This document shows, piece after piece, positions 34,619 to 42,165 of a stretch of DNA of 44,737 nt. The notes beneath the pieces were generated by a model. The model was not told the origin of the DNA, did no database searches, and saw only the letters and a list, made by a program, of their open reading frames with translations. Source of the DNA: a virus. The stretch lies in the IMG/VR virus record IMGVR_UViG_3300027782_000141, positions 1 to 44,737 of that record; one strand, 5' to 3'. The number at the start of each line of letters is the position of its first letter. The first letter of the stretch is position 1. The translations under genes and the position numbers were made by a program.

Positions 34619-36214
34619 TTAAGTATTCCTATCTGTTTTATCTGGTGTTAGTAAGTCTGGAGCTCGATGTTCATGCAGAGCCCAAGGTTCATGCATGGGA
34701 ATTCGTTTCATGAAGCTTTTTACTATGCCTGCTTGATATCGTTTGTCCCAGCCTGCAGTTGTGCTAGTAGCTAGATTGTCTCTGAGATCGTAGGGTTTTA
34801 CAAAATCCGCCGCCACCGCAGTTTCAGCATTATTGGGTCCGTTAAGATTAATCTTGGTTCCGTTAATCTTAACTTCTGAACCAGATCCGACGCTGAGATC
34901 GCCTGTAGCAGAAATTTTAAGTTCAGTATCCGTGGCAATATCCAGATCGTTGTTGGCCGAAATTTTTGCTTTAGACCCGACTAGGATATCAAGATTATTT
35001 CCCACGGTGAGCTTGGAATCATTGTTGATTAAAAATTCCATGTCTGTTGCAATCTCAGCATGCCATTTGCCAGTTTCTGTTCTGAAATTCATATTGCGAC
35101 CACATTCAAAGTTGATGTCTCTATCAGCTCGAACGTTTAAATCGTTTTCTGTATGAATACTGATGCTGTCTTCGGCATAGATATCTATTTTTCCATTGCT
35201 GGTCAACTCTATCCATGCAGTACCACGAGCATTAGCAATATAGATCAAATCTTCTGAATTGTGCATCAATATCTGGTGGCCAGTTCTAGTTCTTACTCTA
35301 AAGTATTCACTGGCAGGAATAGTAGCACTTCCGGTATTGCCTTTTTTCTGATTAGCAGGATCTAATAGGTCGATATATTTTACCGGACCTTCTGCAGCAG
35401 ATTTTTCTCTATGATATCTGTCATTGCCGTCGTCCATGACTAACTGTGTGCCGCCTAGTCTACTCACAGGCACAGTGGCCACGCTGTCAGACTTTCCTAT
35501 CTGTTGTTTTTTAGCACTTTCTCTTCGATCAAGAGGGCCAGGAGTGCTGATACCAAACACCATACTAGGAGCTTCACGTCTCGGCGAGCTTGTGTTAAAT
35601 CCTCTTACATCATCTTCGAGTAGTCCTTGTTCAAGAAATCTGTCTGCTATGGGGTGAACCACTCTAGGGTATTTTTCTGGATCAATTTCTTGTGTCTCAC
35701 CATTGATACGTTTGTTAACTTCAGCCACAGGCAAAGGCAGTTTAGTATTACCATATCTTTTTTTATCTTCAGCATCTAGACTGTTCACTGTGCTAGCGGC
35801 GATAGCAGGCACCATATGGTTTATATTCACACCAGGCACACAGGCAAACCAATAGCCAGCTGCTGGATCTCCGTTGACAAATAATACCAGTACGTTGACG
35901 CCAACGTCTGGTGGAACAAACCACATGCCGTATGATTTTTGTGTGTCGTTGAAACCGTCGATGGTAGATTTAGTACCGTCATTTTTGCCCATGAATTCGA
36001 ATGGAGTATATCCAAAAAATGGCGAGGCATATTTTACGATAAAAGTTTGACTGTCATCACCTGCAGTATTGGCTTGATCTTTTAAAAGACTAACTTCTAT
36101 AGATCCCATGAATGATGGATCAAGGTGGCTGATCACCTTAGCCACATATATGCCTGTGGTTAATCCACCGCTTCTGTCTCCATCATCAACTGACGGTCTT
36201 GATAATTCTGCCAT
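34619..36214 (-). CDS. gp5: Baseplate hub/tail spike, gp5-like, without lysozyme domain
   Basis: A 531-residue puncturing-spike protein. Residues about 20-135 form the gp5/VgrG OB-fold domain: GIYVAKVISHLDPSFMGSIE, then SYGMWFVPPDVGVNVLVLFV and NGDPAAGYWFACVPG. From about residue 300 comes VgrG-like sequence (RTRTGHQILMHNSED, then GTAWIELTSNGKIDIYAEDS), continuing into a beta-helix of short repeats (INFECGRNMNFRT, LDILVGSKAKIS, LDIATDTELKIS, LSVGSGSEVKI) to about 460. T4 gp5 has a T4-lysozyme-like domain between these parts; here that interval (about 140-300) is polar, low in aromatic residues and shows no lysozyme signature. It shares a one-base overlap with the 803-residue structural gene. 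Confidence 0.9.
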   Translation of the reverse strand: MAELSRPSVDDGDRSGGLTTGIYVAKVISHLDPSFMGSIEVSLLKDQANTAGDDSQTFIVKYASPFFGYTPFEFMGKNDGTKSTIDGFNDTQKSYGMWFVPPDVGVNVLVLFVNGDPAAGYWFACVPGVNINHMVPAIAASTVNSLDAEDKKRYGNTKLPLPVAEVNKRINGETQEIDPEKYPRVVHPIADRFLEQGLLEDDVRGFNTSSPRREAPSMVFGISTPGPLDRRESAKKQQIGKSDSVATVPVSRLGGTQLVMDDGNDRYHREKSAAEGPVKYIDLLDPANQKKGNTGSATIPASEYFRVRTRTGHQILMHNSEDLIYIANARGTAWIELTSNGKIDIYAEDSISIHTENDLNVRADRDINFECGRNMNFRTETGKWHAEIATDMEFLINNDSKLTVGNNLDILVGSKAKISANNDLDIATDTELKISATGDLSVGSGSEVKINGTKINLNGPNNAETAVAADFVKPYDLRDNLATSTTAGWDKRYQAGIVKSFMKRIPMHEPWALHEHRAPDLLTPDKTDRNT

Positions 36215-38625
36215 TAATTTTGTCCTAGATCTCTATAATATCTAAATCCTGCCACTCGTCGTGTTTGATTAGATGTTGTGGTAGTTTTAGCAGTTGTAGA
36301 ACCATTATTATTTGCGCCTGTATTGACAGCAGAGTTTGTCGTGCTGTTATCAATAGGTGACGTTCTAGGAGGTTCTTTGGCACCGATTTCGGTTGCTGGT
36401 ACATCCGCTTTGTCTACCACAGATGCCTTGTCTCCCGTAATAGTTTCGTTTACTTCTGGTCCCTGTGGCCCTGGCATTCTGATACATTTTAATTTTTGTT
36501 TCCAATTGCCATCATTGAATGAGTTTTCACAACTAGCTATACGATATATACCGCCGAACGGACTTTCCTTACCTGCAATTGAAAAATCATAAAGGCCAGT
36601 TAATGTATTGACATCCGCCGGAGTTCTCAGAGAAATATAGATATAAACATTTCCGCTTTCATAATTCATAGTGCCGTCATCTGTTATCTGGGCTGTAGGC
36701 GAATCTGCTGTGGTGAAATAATTACTCATGCCAGAATCTATCAACCAATAAGGATCGCCAAGGATTTCAAGATTTATAGTTACCATATCTGCACTACTGC
36801 CACTGATAAACGCTTGTTGAAAATTTTCAGCAACATTTTGCTCTACAGTTTTTTCATCAGCACCGCCTTTGTATCCCTTGAGTAATCTAGGATCTCTTCT
36901 TGGTCTAGCTCGACCTGTTTGTGCCGACTGCACTTCAACCGCTTGGCCTTTGCCTGTTTTAGTAGATGAAGGCAATTTCTCTGCAGGTTTCGCATTCTGA
37001 TTACCGGTTTGTGCAGCATCTGCCTCTGGCTTAGGATTAGCTCCTGCATAAAATAAATTATTAATTTCAATATTAAACCCAATAATGTCAACATTCTGAC
37101 CTGTGTAAATGTATTGATATTCCTTAACTACACTTTTCATTAGTTCAGCATATCCTATTGGTGCCGATGTTGCATTGGCAAATATACTCTGGTGTACCAA
37201 GTAGGGCACTACTCTATAAGTTATTTTCTTAGCATAGTCTCCAGTCAGAGAATCAAATTTCAATAACTCAATTTGCACATCCAACTTAAACCATTTGATG
37301 TAGCCTTGTGGAGTAAGATTAGCTGGTTCTAGAGCAGCTGTGGCATACTCCGAACTAAGAATAACCTGATTTATAATTGCGGTCAATGATTGACTCTGTC
37401 CGAACTGAAAAGCACGAAGTTTAGGATCAATGGTCATACCGTCTCTGATCATCACACCTGTTTTTTCATCGTACTGATCGCCAGCACGTCTAAACAAAGG
37501 TTTACCTCCTGAATTCTGATCAAAACCCAAGCTGGCCGATGCTATACTATTTTGATCTAATAGTTGAGGATCAGTTTTAGGTACAGAAGCCTGTACAGCA
37601 ATTTTTTTAATTTCAGCAGCTGGATCTACTGTGGCTTTTTTTATTGCTTCTTGGTTACCTGCTGAACTTTTCCAGTCACTTGACAATATAGGAAACTGTA
37701 TCACATACTCGTCTTTTTCTTTTATTTCGCCATCGGCTTTAAGTTTTTCCTCATTCTTGTTGAGAAAGGCCATTAGACTATTAGGACCGCCTGATAAAAT
37801 ATCAAACACATGTCCCTTACCGCTGGCTGATATTTTAACGTCACTGTAAGTAGTGTTTATGGCATCAGAAAATCCCTGATGGTTATAAGGTATAGCTTCT
37901 ACTTTGTAAACACTGCCGCCTTCATTTACTGTGAACTTTGTCGACGACAATTTCATTACAAAAAATTTAGGTTTAATATTCGATACAACTCTACCAAGTT
38001 CGTCAAATCCCTGAATTTCCATTTTTAACACAAACGGTGCATTATCTAGATAACTGAGATATCCTGCTTTGACTGCTGCATTTTGCATGCTCTGCAACAA
38101 CAGTCCCATTGAGTGCGGTTCAATAATATCAAAACTAAATTTTACAGCATTACTATTTCCTGTGGCTTCGTTGGCTCCTATTACCGTTTGCATGACAAAG
38201 TTATTGATATAGTATTCGGGACTTCCAAAAAATGTTGCTACTCTATCACCGTCGGATCTTCCTGCAGATGAAAAAACTAAATTTTTTAATGCTCCGGGTG
38301 TATTTCTATACAATTTAGGATCATTGAACTGTTCAGGAGTTAGGCAAGCGAGAGACCACAACATGTTTGAGTTAGCAAATATCTCCATAGGGTTTTTTAC
38401 CACCGACGGAAGATTTTTCTTAGCAGATGCAGCTGTGGTGTTTGATTTTTCTTTCTGAGTTGAAAATCCGCCTTTCAGTGGATTAGATGGTCTAGTAGGA
38501 TCTAGATTCGTTATATTTTCTGCTAGACCTACGGGAATAGTAGAGTTTGTAAACCCCGGAATGACTACGCTGCCGTCTGGTTTAAAAAATAACTCTTTTC
38601 CGTCGGGGATAAATCTTGCTACCAT
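36214..38625 (-). CDS. Large virion structural protein, probable baseplate hub component
   Basis: An 803-residue protein between gp53 and gp5. It contains a segment FSFDIIEPHSMGLLLQSMQNAAVKAGY and FVLKMEIQGFDELGR, followed by a beta-rich part, a Gly/Pro/Ala/Lys-rich linker near residues 500-600 (GKGQAVEVQSAQTGRARPRR), and a last domain with GGIYRIASCENSF and a Ser/Thr/Asn-rich tail. I know such proteins as structural proteins at this position in marine T4-like phages. Given its place next to the spike, it may do the work of the hub protein gp27, but I see no direct sequence proof. GGGAG lies five bases before the ATG, and it starts right after the gp53 stop. Confidence 0.65.
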   Translation of the reverse strand: MVARFIPDGKELFFKPDGSVVIPGFTNSTIPVGLAENITNLDPTRPSNPLKGGFSTQKEKSNTTAASAKKNLPSVVKNPMEIFANSNMLWSLACLTPEQFNDPKLYRNTPGALKNLVFSSAGRSDGDRVATFFGSPEYYINNFVMQTVIGANEATGNSNAVKFSFDIIEPHSMGLLLQSMQNAAVKAGYLSYLDNAPFVLKMEIQGFDELGRVVSNIKPKFFVMKLSSTKFTVNEGGSVYKVEAIPYNHQGFSDAINTTYSDVKISASGKGHVFDILSGGPNSLMAFLNKNEEKLKADGEIKEKDEYVIQFPILSSDWKSSAGNQEAIKKATVDPAAEIKKIAVQASVPKTDPQLLDQNSIASASLGFDQNSGGKPLFRRAGDQYDEKTGVMIRDGMTIDPKLRAFQFGQSQSLTAIINQVILSSEYATAALEPANLTPQGYIKWFKLDVQIELLKFDSLTGDYAKKITYRVVPYLVHQSIFANATSAPIGYAELMKSVVKEYQYIYTGQNVDIIGFNIEINNLFYAGANPKPEADAAQTGNQNAKPAEKLPSSTKTGKGQAVEVQSAQTGRARPRRDPRLLKGYKGGADEKTVEQNVAENFQQAFISGSSADMVTINLEILGDPYWLIDSGMSNYFTTADSPTAQITDDGTMNYESGNVYIYISLRTPADVNTLTGLYDFSIAGKESPFGGIYRIASCENSFNDGNWKQKLKCIRMPGPQGPEVNETITGDKASVVDKADVPATEIGAKEPPRTSPIDNSTTNSAVNTGANNNGSTTAKTTTTSNQTRRVAGFRYYRDLGQN

Positions 38626-38925
38626 TTATACTCCCAAAAACTTTTCTAGATTGCTTTTTTTAGGAAGATAGATAACAGTGCCTGGTTCGAAATCATATAT
38701 AGGATCTTTGAGTACACTCATATTTCGCTGAACAAACACCCACCATAGTTTAGCACTGCCATATACATCGTAGGCTAGAAGATCCGGTCTATGTCTATAC
38801 TGATTTTCTATCACATACCTAAAATCGTCTTGCTCAGACGGAACCGGTCTAATCTCTAATAAATCAAGATAAAAATTATTTTGTCTAGTATCTGACCAAG
38901 GACTAGTTTTAGCGTATTTGGCCAT
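38626..38925 (-). CDS. gp53: Baseplate wedge protein gp53, short form
   Basis: A 99-residue gp53-like protein. The N-terminal half carries the conserved YRHRPDLLAYDVYGSAKLWW segment, where the protein packs against its wedge partners. The C-terminal half (VFVQRNMSVLKDPIYDFEPG, then TVIYLP) is LysM-like. In T4, gp53 has 196 residues and stitches neighbouring wedges around the hub; this version has about half of that and is typical of marine phages. It overlaps gp48-like upstream by one base and abuts the 803-residue gene downstream, so it is part of the baseplate operon. Confidence 0.88.
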   Translation of the reverse strand: MAKYAKTSPWSDTRQNNFYLDLLEIRPVPSEQDDFRYVIENQYRHRPDLLAYDVYGSAKLWWVFVQRNMSVLKDPIYDFEPGTVIYLPKKSNLEKFLGV

Positions 38926-40190
38926 TAGATATATCCCACCGCGCCATCTGCAGACATCTTACCTCTAGCGTAGTCTTGTAGGCTGAATTTTCTCAGTCCC
39001 TGTCTGCTGTAAACAGGTGCTACTTGAACAGTAATAGTGCTAAGAATCGGTACCCAGGTATACTTACCATTATTAAAAGGATCACATTGAATATAATTAA
39101 CATCGTCTTTGAAATCCACCGAGAATGATTTTATTATCACTGGTACTTTATCAAACACATGACTGCCGTAGCCTGTGAGATTACAGATTATAGGAGGATT
39201 ACCTGCAAGGTCTCCTTGTCCAAAAAACATTTTAGTTGCAGTCTTAAAAAATGTTGTGGCAGCAATCCAGTACGCAGCTTCTGATGCAGTTTCGCAGCTG
39301 AATTCACCGCTGATAGTGATATCATCAACCACACTGTTTTTGTAGCTGTACTGTGCATAGTTGGCATGTGTGATAGGAATATTATTGTATTCTGCTTTGG
39401 TGCTGACTGTGATGTTGGGCATGTATGGCCAAACTACTCCGCCAGTGCCTTTTAAGACTTCGAATAACGGACTATTAAAAATGTTCCATTCACAAGTGAT
39501 ACGCACACGCCAATCATCTTTAGCACCAGCATTTAACTGTATAGCTTGTCCTTGTGGCACAAATGCCTGTGCTCCCTTTGGAATGTTTATTCCACGCTTA
39601 AGGCTAAGTATGTTGTTGAGCATGCCTGCTGCTCCGCTGATACTGCCGGCGGCTTTCATTAATCCGCCTGCAAGATTACCGCCAGTGAGTTTATTAAGTG
39701 TTCCGGAGATATCTGCTGCTATGTTACTAGTTGAGCCTGCTACCGATCTTAACTTATCAACGGCTCCGCCGACTGCACTGTTTAGAGTGATATTACCACC
39801 CATGGCACTATTACCGAAGTTTTTTGCGTTTCCAGCTAATTGGCTCAGTCCGGAACTGAATCCTGCTGACAAATCAGATACCTTAGCATCAAGTTTTAGT
39901 TTTTCAATTCCTGATGATGCCTGTTGCAGTGCTGCTTGTCCTTCATTAGTGGCTTGGCTTATGCCTTCTGAGACACCAGCTACTAATTGTGAAAAAGGTG
40001 CCACAGGATTACTGCCCGGTCCAGATGACGGAGTAGTAGATCCTCCAAATCCAAATGCTGCTGTTAACCGTTCATTCAATGCACGATTACCTGCTACTTG
40101 GTCAGCTGTGATGCCATTAGGATCACCGCTGGCAGCATTTATTCTAGCAGCTTCTTCTTGGGGAGTTTGCGGATAAGACTTACGTGCCAT
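38925..40190 (-). CDS. gp48: Baseplate tail-tube cap, gp48-like
   Basis: A 421-residue protein. The N-terminal half is low-complexity and rich in Ala, Gly, Ser and Asn. From about residue 225 a conserved domain begins: DDWRVRITCEW, then LKGTGGVVWPYMPNITVSTK, ending with FSLQDYARGKMSADGAVGYI. The GGVV-PYMP-I motif is typical of the gp48/gp54 tube-cap family, which closes the baseplate hub and starts tail-tube polymerisation. T4 gp48 has 364 residues. It is the first gene after the leftward late promoter in the divergent gap and overlaps gp53 by one base. gp54 is the alternative, since the two families are related. Confidence 0.75.
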   Translation of the reverse strand: MARKSYPQTPQEEAARINAASGDPNGITADQVAGNRALNERLTAAFGFGGSTTPSSGPGSNPVAPFSQLVAGVSEGISQATNEGQAALQQASSGIEKLKLDAKVSDLSAGFSSGLSQLAGNAKNFGNSAMGGNITLNSAVGGAVDKLRSVAGSTSNIAADISGTLNKLTGGNLAGGLMKAAGSISGAAGMLNNILSLKRGINIPKGAQAFVPQGQAIQLNAGAKDDWRVRITCEWNIFNSPLFEVLKGTGGVVWPYMPNITVSTKAEYNNIPITHANYAQYSYKNSVVDDITISGEFSCETASEAAYWIAATTFFKTATKMFFGQGDLAGNPPIICNLTGYGSHVFDKVPVIIKSFSVDFKDDVNYIQCDPFNNGKYTWVPILSTITVQVAPVYSRQGLRKFSLQDYARGKMSADGAVGYI

Positions 40191-40218
40191 TTTGAGCAGA
40201 TTTCCTTGTCATATAGAC

Positions 40219-40226
40219 TATTTATT
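40219..40226 (-). promoter_or_regulatory. Late promoter AATAAATA for the baseplate operon
   Basis: The minus strand reads AATAAATA 28 bases before the ATG of the gp48-like gene, one base off the T4 late consensus at its first position. It is the natural late promoter of the leftward structural operon and lies back to back with the rightward promoter of the late sigma factor gene. Confidence 0.7.
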
Positions 40227-40238
40227 ATGATAAAAATG

Positions 40239-40247
40239 TGCTATTAT
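40239..40247 (+). promoter_or_regulatory. Extended -10 promoter for gene 55
   Basis: TG-C-TATTAT is an extended -10 element read by the bacterial housekeeping sigma factor; no good -35 hexamer lies at the usual distance, which extended -10 promoters tolerate. Transcription would start near 40254, ahead of the GGAGA ribosome binding site at 40260-40264 and the TTG start at 40272. Confidence 0.45.
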
Positions 40248-40259
40248 ATAACTAACCGT

Positions 40260-40264
40260 GGAGA
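40260..40264 (+). promoter_or_regulatory. Ribosome binding site for the TTG start of gene 55
   Basis: GGAGA ends seven bases before TTG at 40272. The next in-frame ATG is more than 60 codons further on, inside the conserved protein, so this site decides for the TTG start. Confidence 0.65.
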
Positions 40265-40271
40265 ATTCTAA

Positions 40272-41117
40272 TTGACAATCGTACCTAAAATCAAGTATCT
40301 AACCAACAAAGATTTATTAAGAGAAATACACCTAAGCAAAAATACCTACTGTAGTTTTACAGATCCCGCATATGGAGACTATGATTTAATTGTTACAACG
40401 CTAGATAAGCTGAATATACGCACTATCGCAGAAGCCAAAAGAAATAGAGCATCTAAAATGGCAAAGGCTGCACACGAAGCTGCTGTGGCCGCAGCTGGTA
40501 AAAAAATGCCTGCTAAAGAATTTGAAGTAGATTATCGCAAAGTGCAGAAACAAGATTTAATATTTCGTGTGATGACTTTTACACACATACCGCTGGCGCC
40601 AGGACGTAAAAAAACTCTAAAGAATACTGCTGATAGTCATGACAAGGTAAATTTTCCACCGTTTCAACATTGGAAATATGACGACAACGGCAACTTGATC
40701 TGTGTGGGAAAAAGTCATTGGAAGGGTGATTTAGATCGCGGAGAGTTCTCCAAGGATCACGGACAAATGACCAACGATCTAGCTCGTATGTTTATCAAGC
40801 TGTGTGAGAGATATGCCACTAGAGGCAACGTTAGAGGTTATACCTACAACGATGAAATGAAAGGGCAGGCCATACTTCAACTTACACAGATTGGTCTACA
40901 ATTTGACGAATCAAAAAGTGATAATCCGTTTGCTTATTATACCGCTGCTGTCACAAATTCATTCGTTAGAATTATCAATCTAGAAAAACGCAATCAAAAT
41001 ATTCGAGACGATATTTTAGAAATGAACGGCATGAATCCTTCGTGGACTCGACAGAATAGTTCTACCAGCGGTAAGAACGCTCCGGGCACAGTCACTATCA
41101 CAGATAGTTTAGATTGA
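40272..41117 (+). CDS. gp55: Late-transcription sigma factor gp55
   Basis: A 281-residue gp55-like sigma factor, longer than T4 gp55 (185 residues). The start IVPKIKYLTNKDLLREIHLS is a typical gp55 N-terminus, and the core has ARMFIKLCERYATRGNVRGY and AILQLTQIGLQFDESKSDNP, followed by FAYYTAAVTNSFVRIINLEK, which match sigma region 2. Gp55 binds host RNA polymerase and directs it to NATAAATA late promoters, four of which I see in this window. The middle part (residues about 60-100), rich in Ala and Lys, is an added stretch. Translation appears to start at TTG with GGAGA seven bases upstream. It begins the rightward operon, divergent from the baseplate genes. Confidence 0.92.
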   Translation: MTIVPKIKYLTNKDLLREIHLSKNTYCSFTDPAYGDYDLIVTTLDKLNIRTIAEAKRNRASKMAKAAHEAAVAAAGKKMPAKEFEVDYRKVQKQDLIFRVMTFTHIPLAPGRKKTLKNTADSHDKVNFPPFQHWKYDDNGNLICVGKSHWKGDLDRGEFSKDHGQMTNDLARMFIKLCERYATRGNVRGYTYNDEMKGQAILQLTQIGLQFDESKSDNPFAYYTAAVTNSFVRIINLEKRNQNIRDDILEMNGMNPSWTRQNSSTSGKNAPGTVTITDSLD

Positions 41118-41119
41118 GT

Positions 41120-41148
41120 TTGACCTTACATTTACATTCTGTTATAAT
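41120..41148 (+). promoter_or_regulatory. Near-consensus sigma-70-type promoter before gene 47
   Basis: TTGACC (41120-41125) and TATAAT (41143-41148) are separated by exactly 17 bases in the 37-base gap after gene 55. The expected transcription start, six to seven bases after the -10 box, falls at about 41155, which is the A of the gene 47 ATG. Confidence 0.75.
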
Positions 41149-41154
41149 TAATCT

Positions 41155-42165
41155 ATGAATCTTTTTAAGAAAGTTGCATGCTTCACTGACATACACTTTG
41201 GATTAAAATCCGGAAGTCGTACACATAATCAAGACTGTGAAAATTTTGTGTCTTGGTTCTGTGACACAGCTCAAGCACAGGGCTGCGAAACAGCCATATT
41301 CCTCGGAGACTGGCATCATAATCGTAGCACTACTGATGTCAGTACCATGAATTATACTGTTAGTAACTTAGAAAAACTAAGTCAATCCTTTGAAAAAGTC
41401 TATTTTATTCTAGGCAATCACGATCTATTCTACAAAGATAAACGTGAAATTAACTCAGTGGAGTTCATGAGACTATTTCCTAACATCGTGCCTATACGTG
41501 AACTGTATACCGAAGGCGATGTCACTATCATGCCTTGGCTAATAGGAGATGAATGGACCACGGTAAAACAACTGAAAAGCAGATATATTTTTGGACATCT
41601 TGAGCTGCCGCATTTTTATATGAATGCCATGGTACAGATGCCCGATCACGGCCAATTACAAACCGGACACTTTCAGAATCAAGAATTAGTGTTTACTGGG
41701 CATTTTCACAAGCGGCAACAAAAAGGTAACGTGGTCTATATAGGCAATGCTTTTCCGCATAACTATGCAGATGCAGGCGATGATGATCGTGGCATGATGA
41801 TTATGGATTGGGGTGGCAAACCTGAATATCATTCTTGGCCCGAACAGCCTATATATAGAACTTATAAACTGAGCCAGATCATAGACCGGCCAGACGAGCT
41901 GCTGCGTGAAAAGATGCATTGTCGTGTAACCATCGACTTGCCTATCACCTTTGAGGAAGCAAACTTTATCAAAGAACAGTTTATGCCGCAGTATAATCTG
42001 CGTGAGCTGATGCTGATTCCAGAAAAAGTAGAAGTAGAAAGCGCAGTAAATCCTATCGATATCACATTTGAATCAGTAGATACTATTGTGATGAATCAGA
42101 TCAATAATATAGACAGCGACACCTATGACAAAAAACTATTGTTGGACATCTACAACGACTTATGA
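41155..42165 (+). CDS. gp47: Recombination endonuclease subunit gp47 (Mre11-type)
   Basis: A 336-residue metallophosphoesterase of the Mre11/SbcD family, close to the length of T4 gp47. All metal-binding motifs are visible: TDIHFG (Asp12, His14), GDWHHNR (Asp52), GNHD (Asn88, His89, Asp90), a lone His148 in FGHLELPH, and TGHFH (His183, His185). With gp46 it forms the nuclease that resects DNA ends for recombination-dependent replication. The ATG has no Shine-Dalgarno sequence but lies at the predicted start point of a strong promoter. The gene overlaps gp46 by 4 bases (ATGA), so the two are made together. Confidence 0.95.
   Translation: MNLFKKVACFTDIHFGLKSGSRTHNQDCENFVSWFCDTAQAQGCETAIFLGDWHHNRSTTDVSTMNYTVSNLEKLSQSFEKVYFILGNHDLFYKDKREINSVEFMRLFPNIVPIRELYTEGDVTIMPWLIGDEWTTVKQLKSRYIFGHLELPHFYMNAMVQMPDHGQLQTGHFQNQELVFTGHFHKRQQKGNVVYIGNAFPHNYADAGDDDRGMMIMDWGGKPEYHSWPEQPIYRTYKLSQIIDRPDELLREKMHCRVTIDLPITFEEANFIKEQFMPQYNLRELMLIPEKVEVESAVNPIDITFESVDTIVMNQINNIDSDTYDKKLLLDIYNDL

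Noticed and set aside
38623-38630. TATAAATG on the minus strand as a late promoter
   Set aside because: It contains the start codon of the 803-residue gene itself and the last base deviates, so a transcript would begin inside the gene; it results from a gp53 stop next to an ATG.
39361-40176. 271-codon open frame on the plus strand opposite the gp48-like gene
   Set aside because: It is antisense to a recognised baseplate gene, is rich in Pro, Leu and Ala from reversed Ala/Gly codons, and lacks a ribosome binding site or family resemblance.
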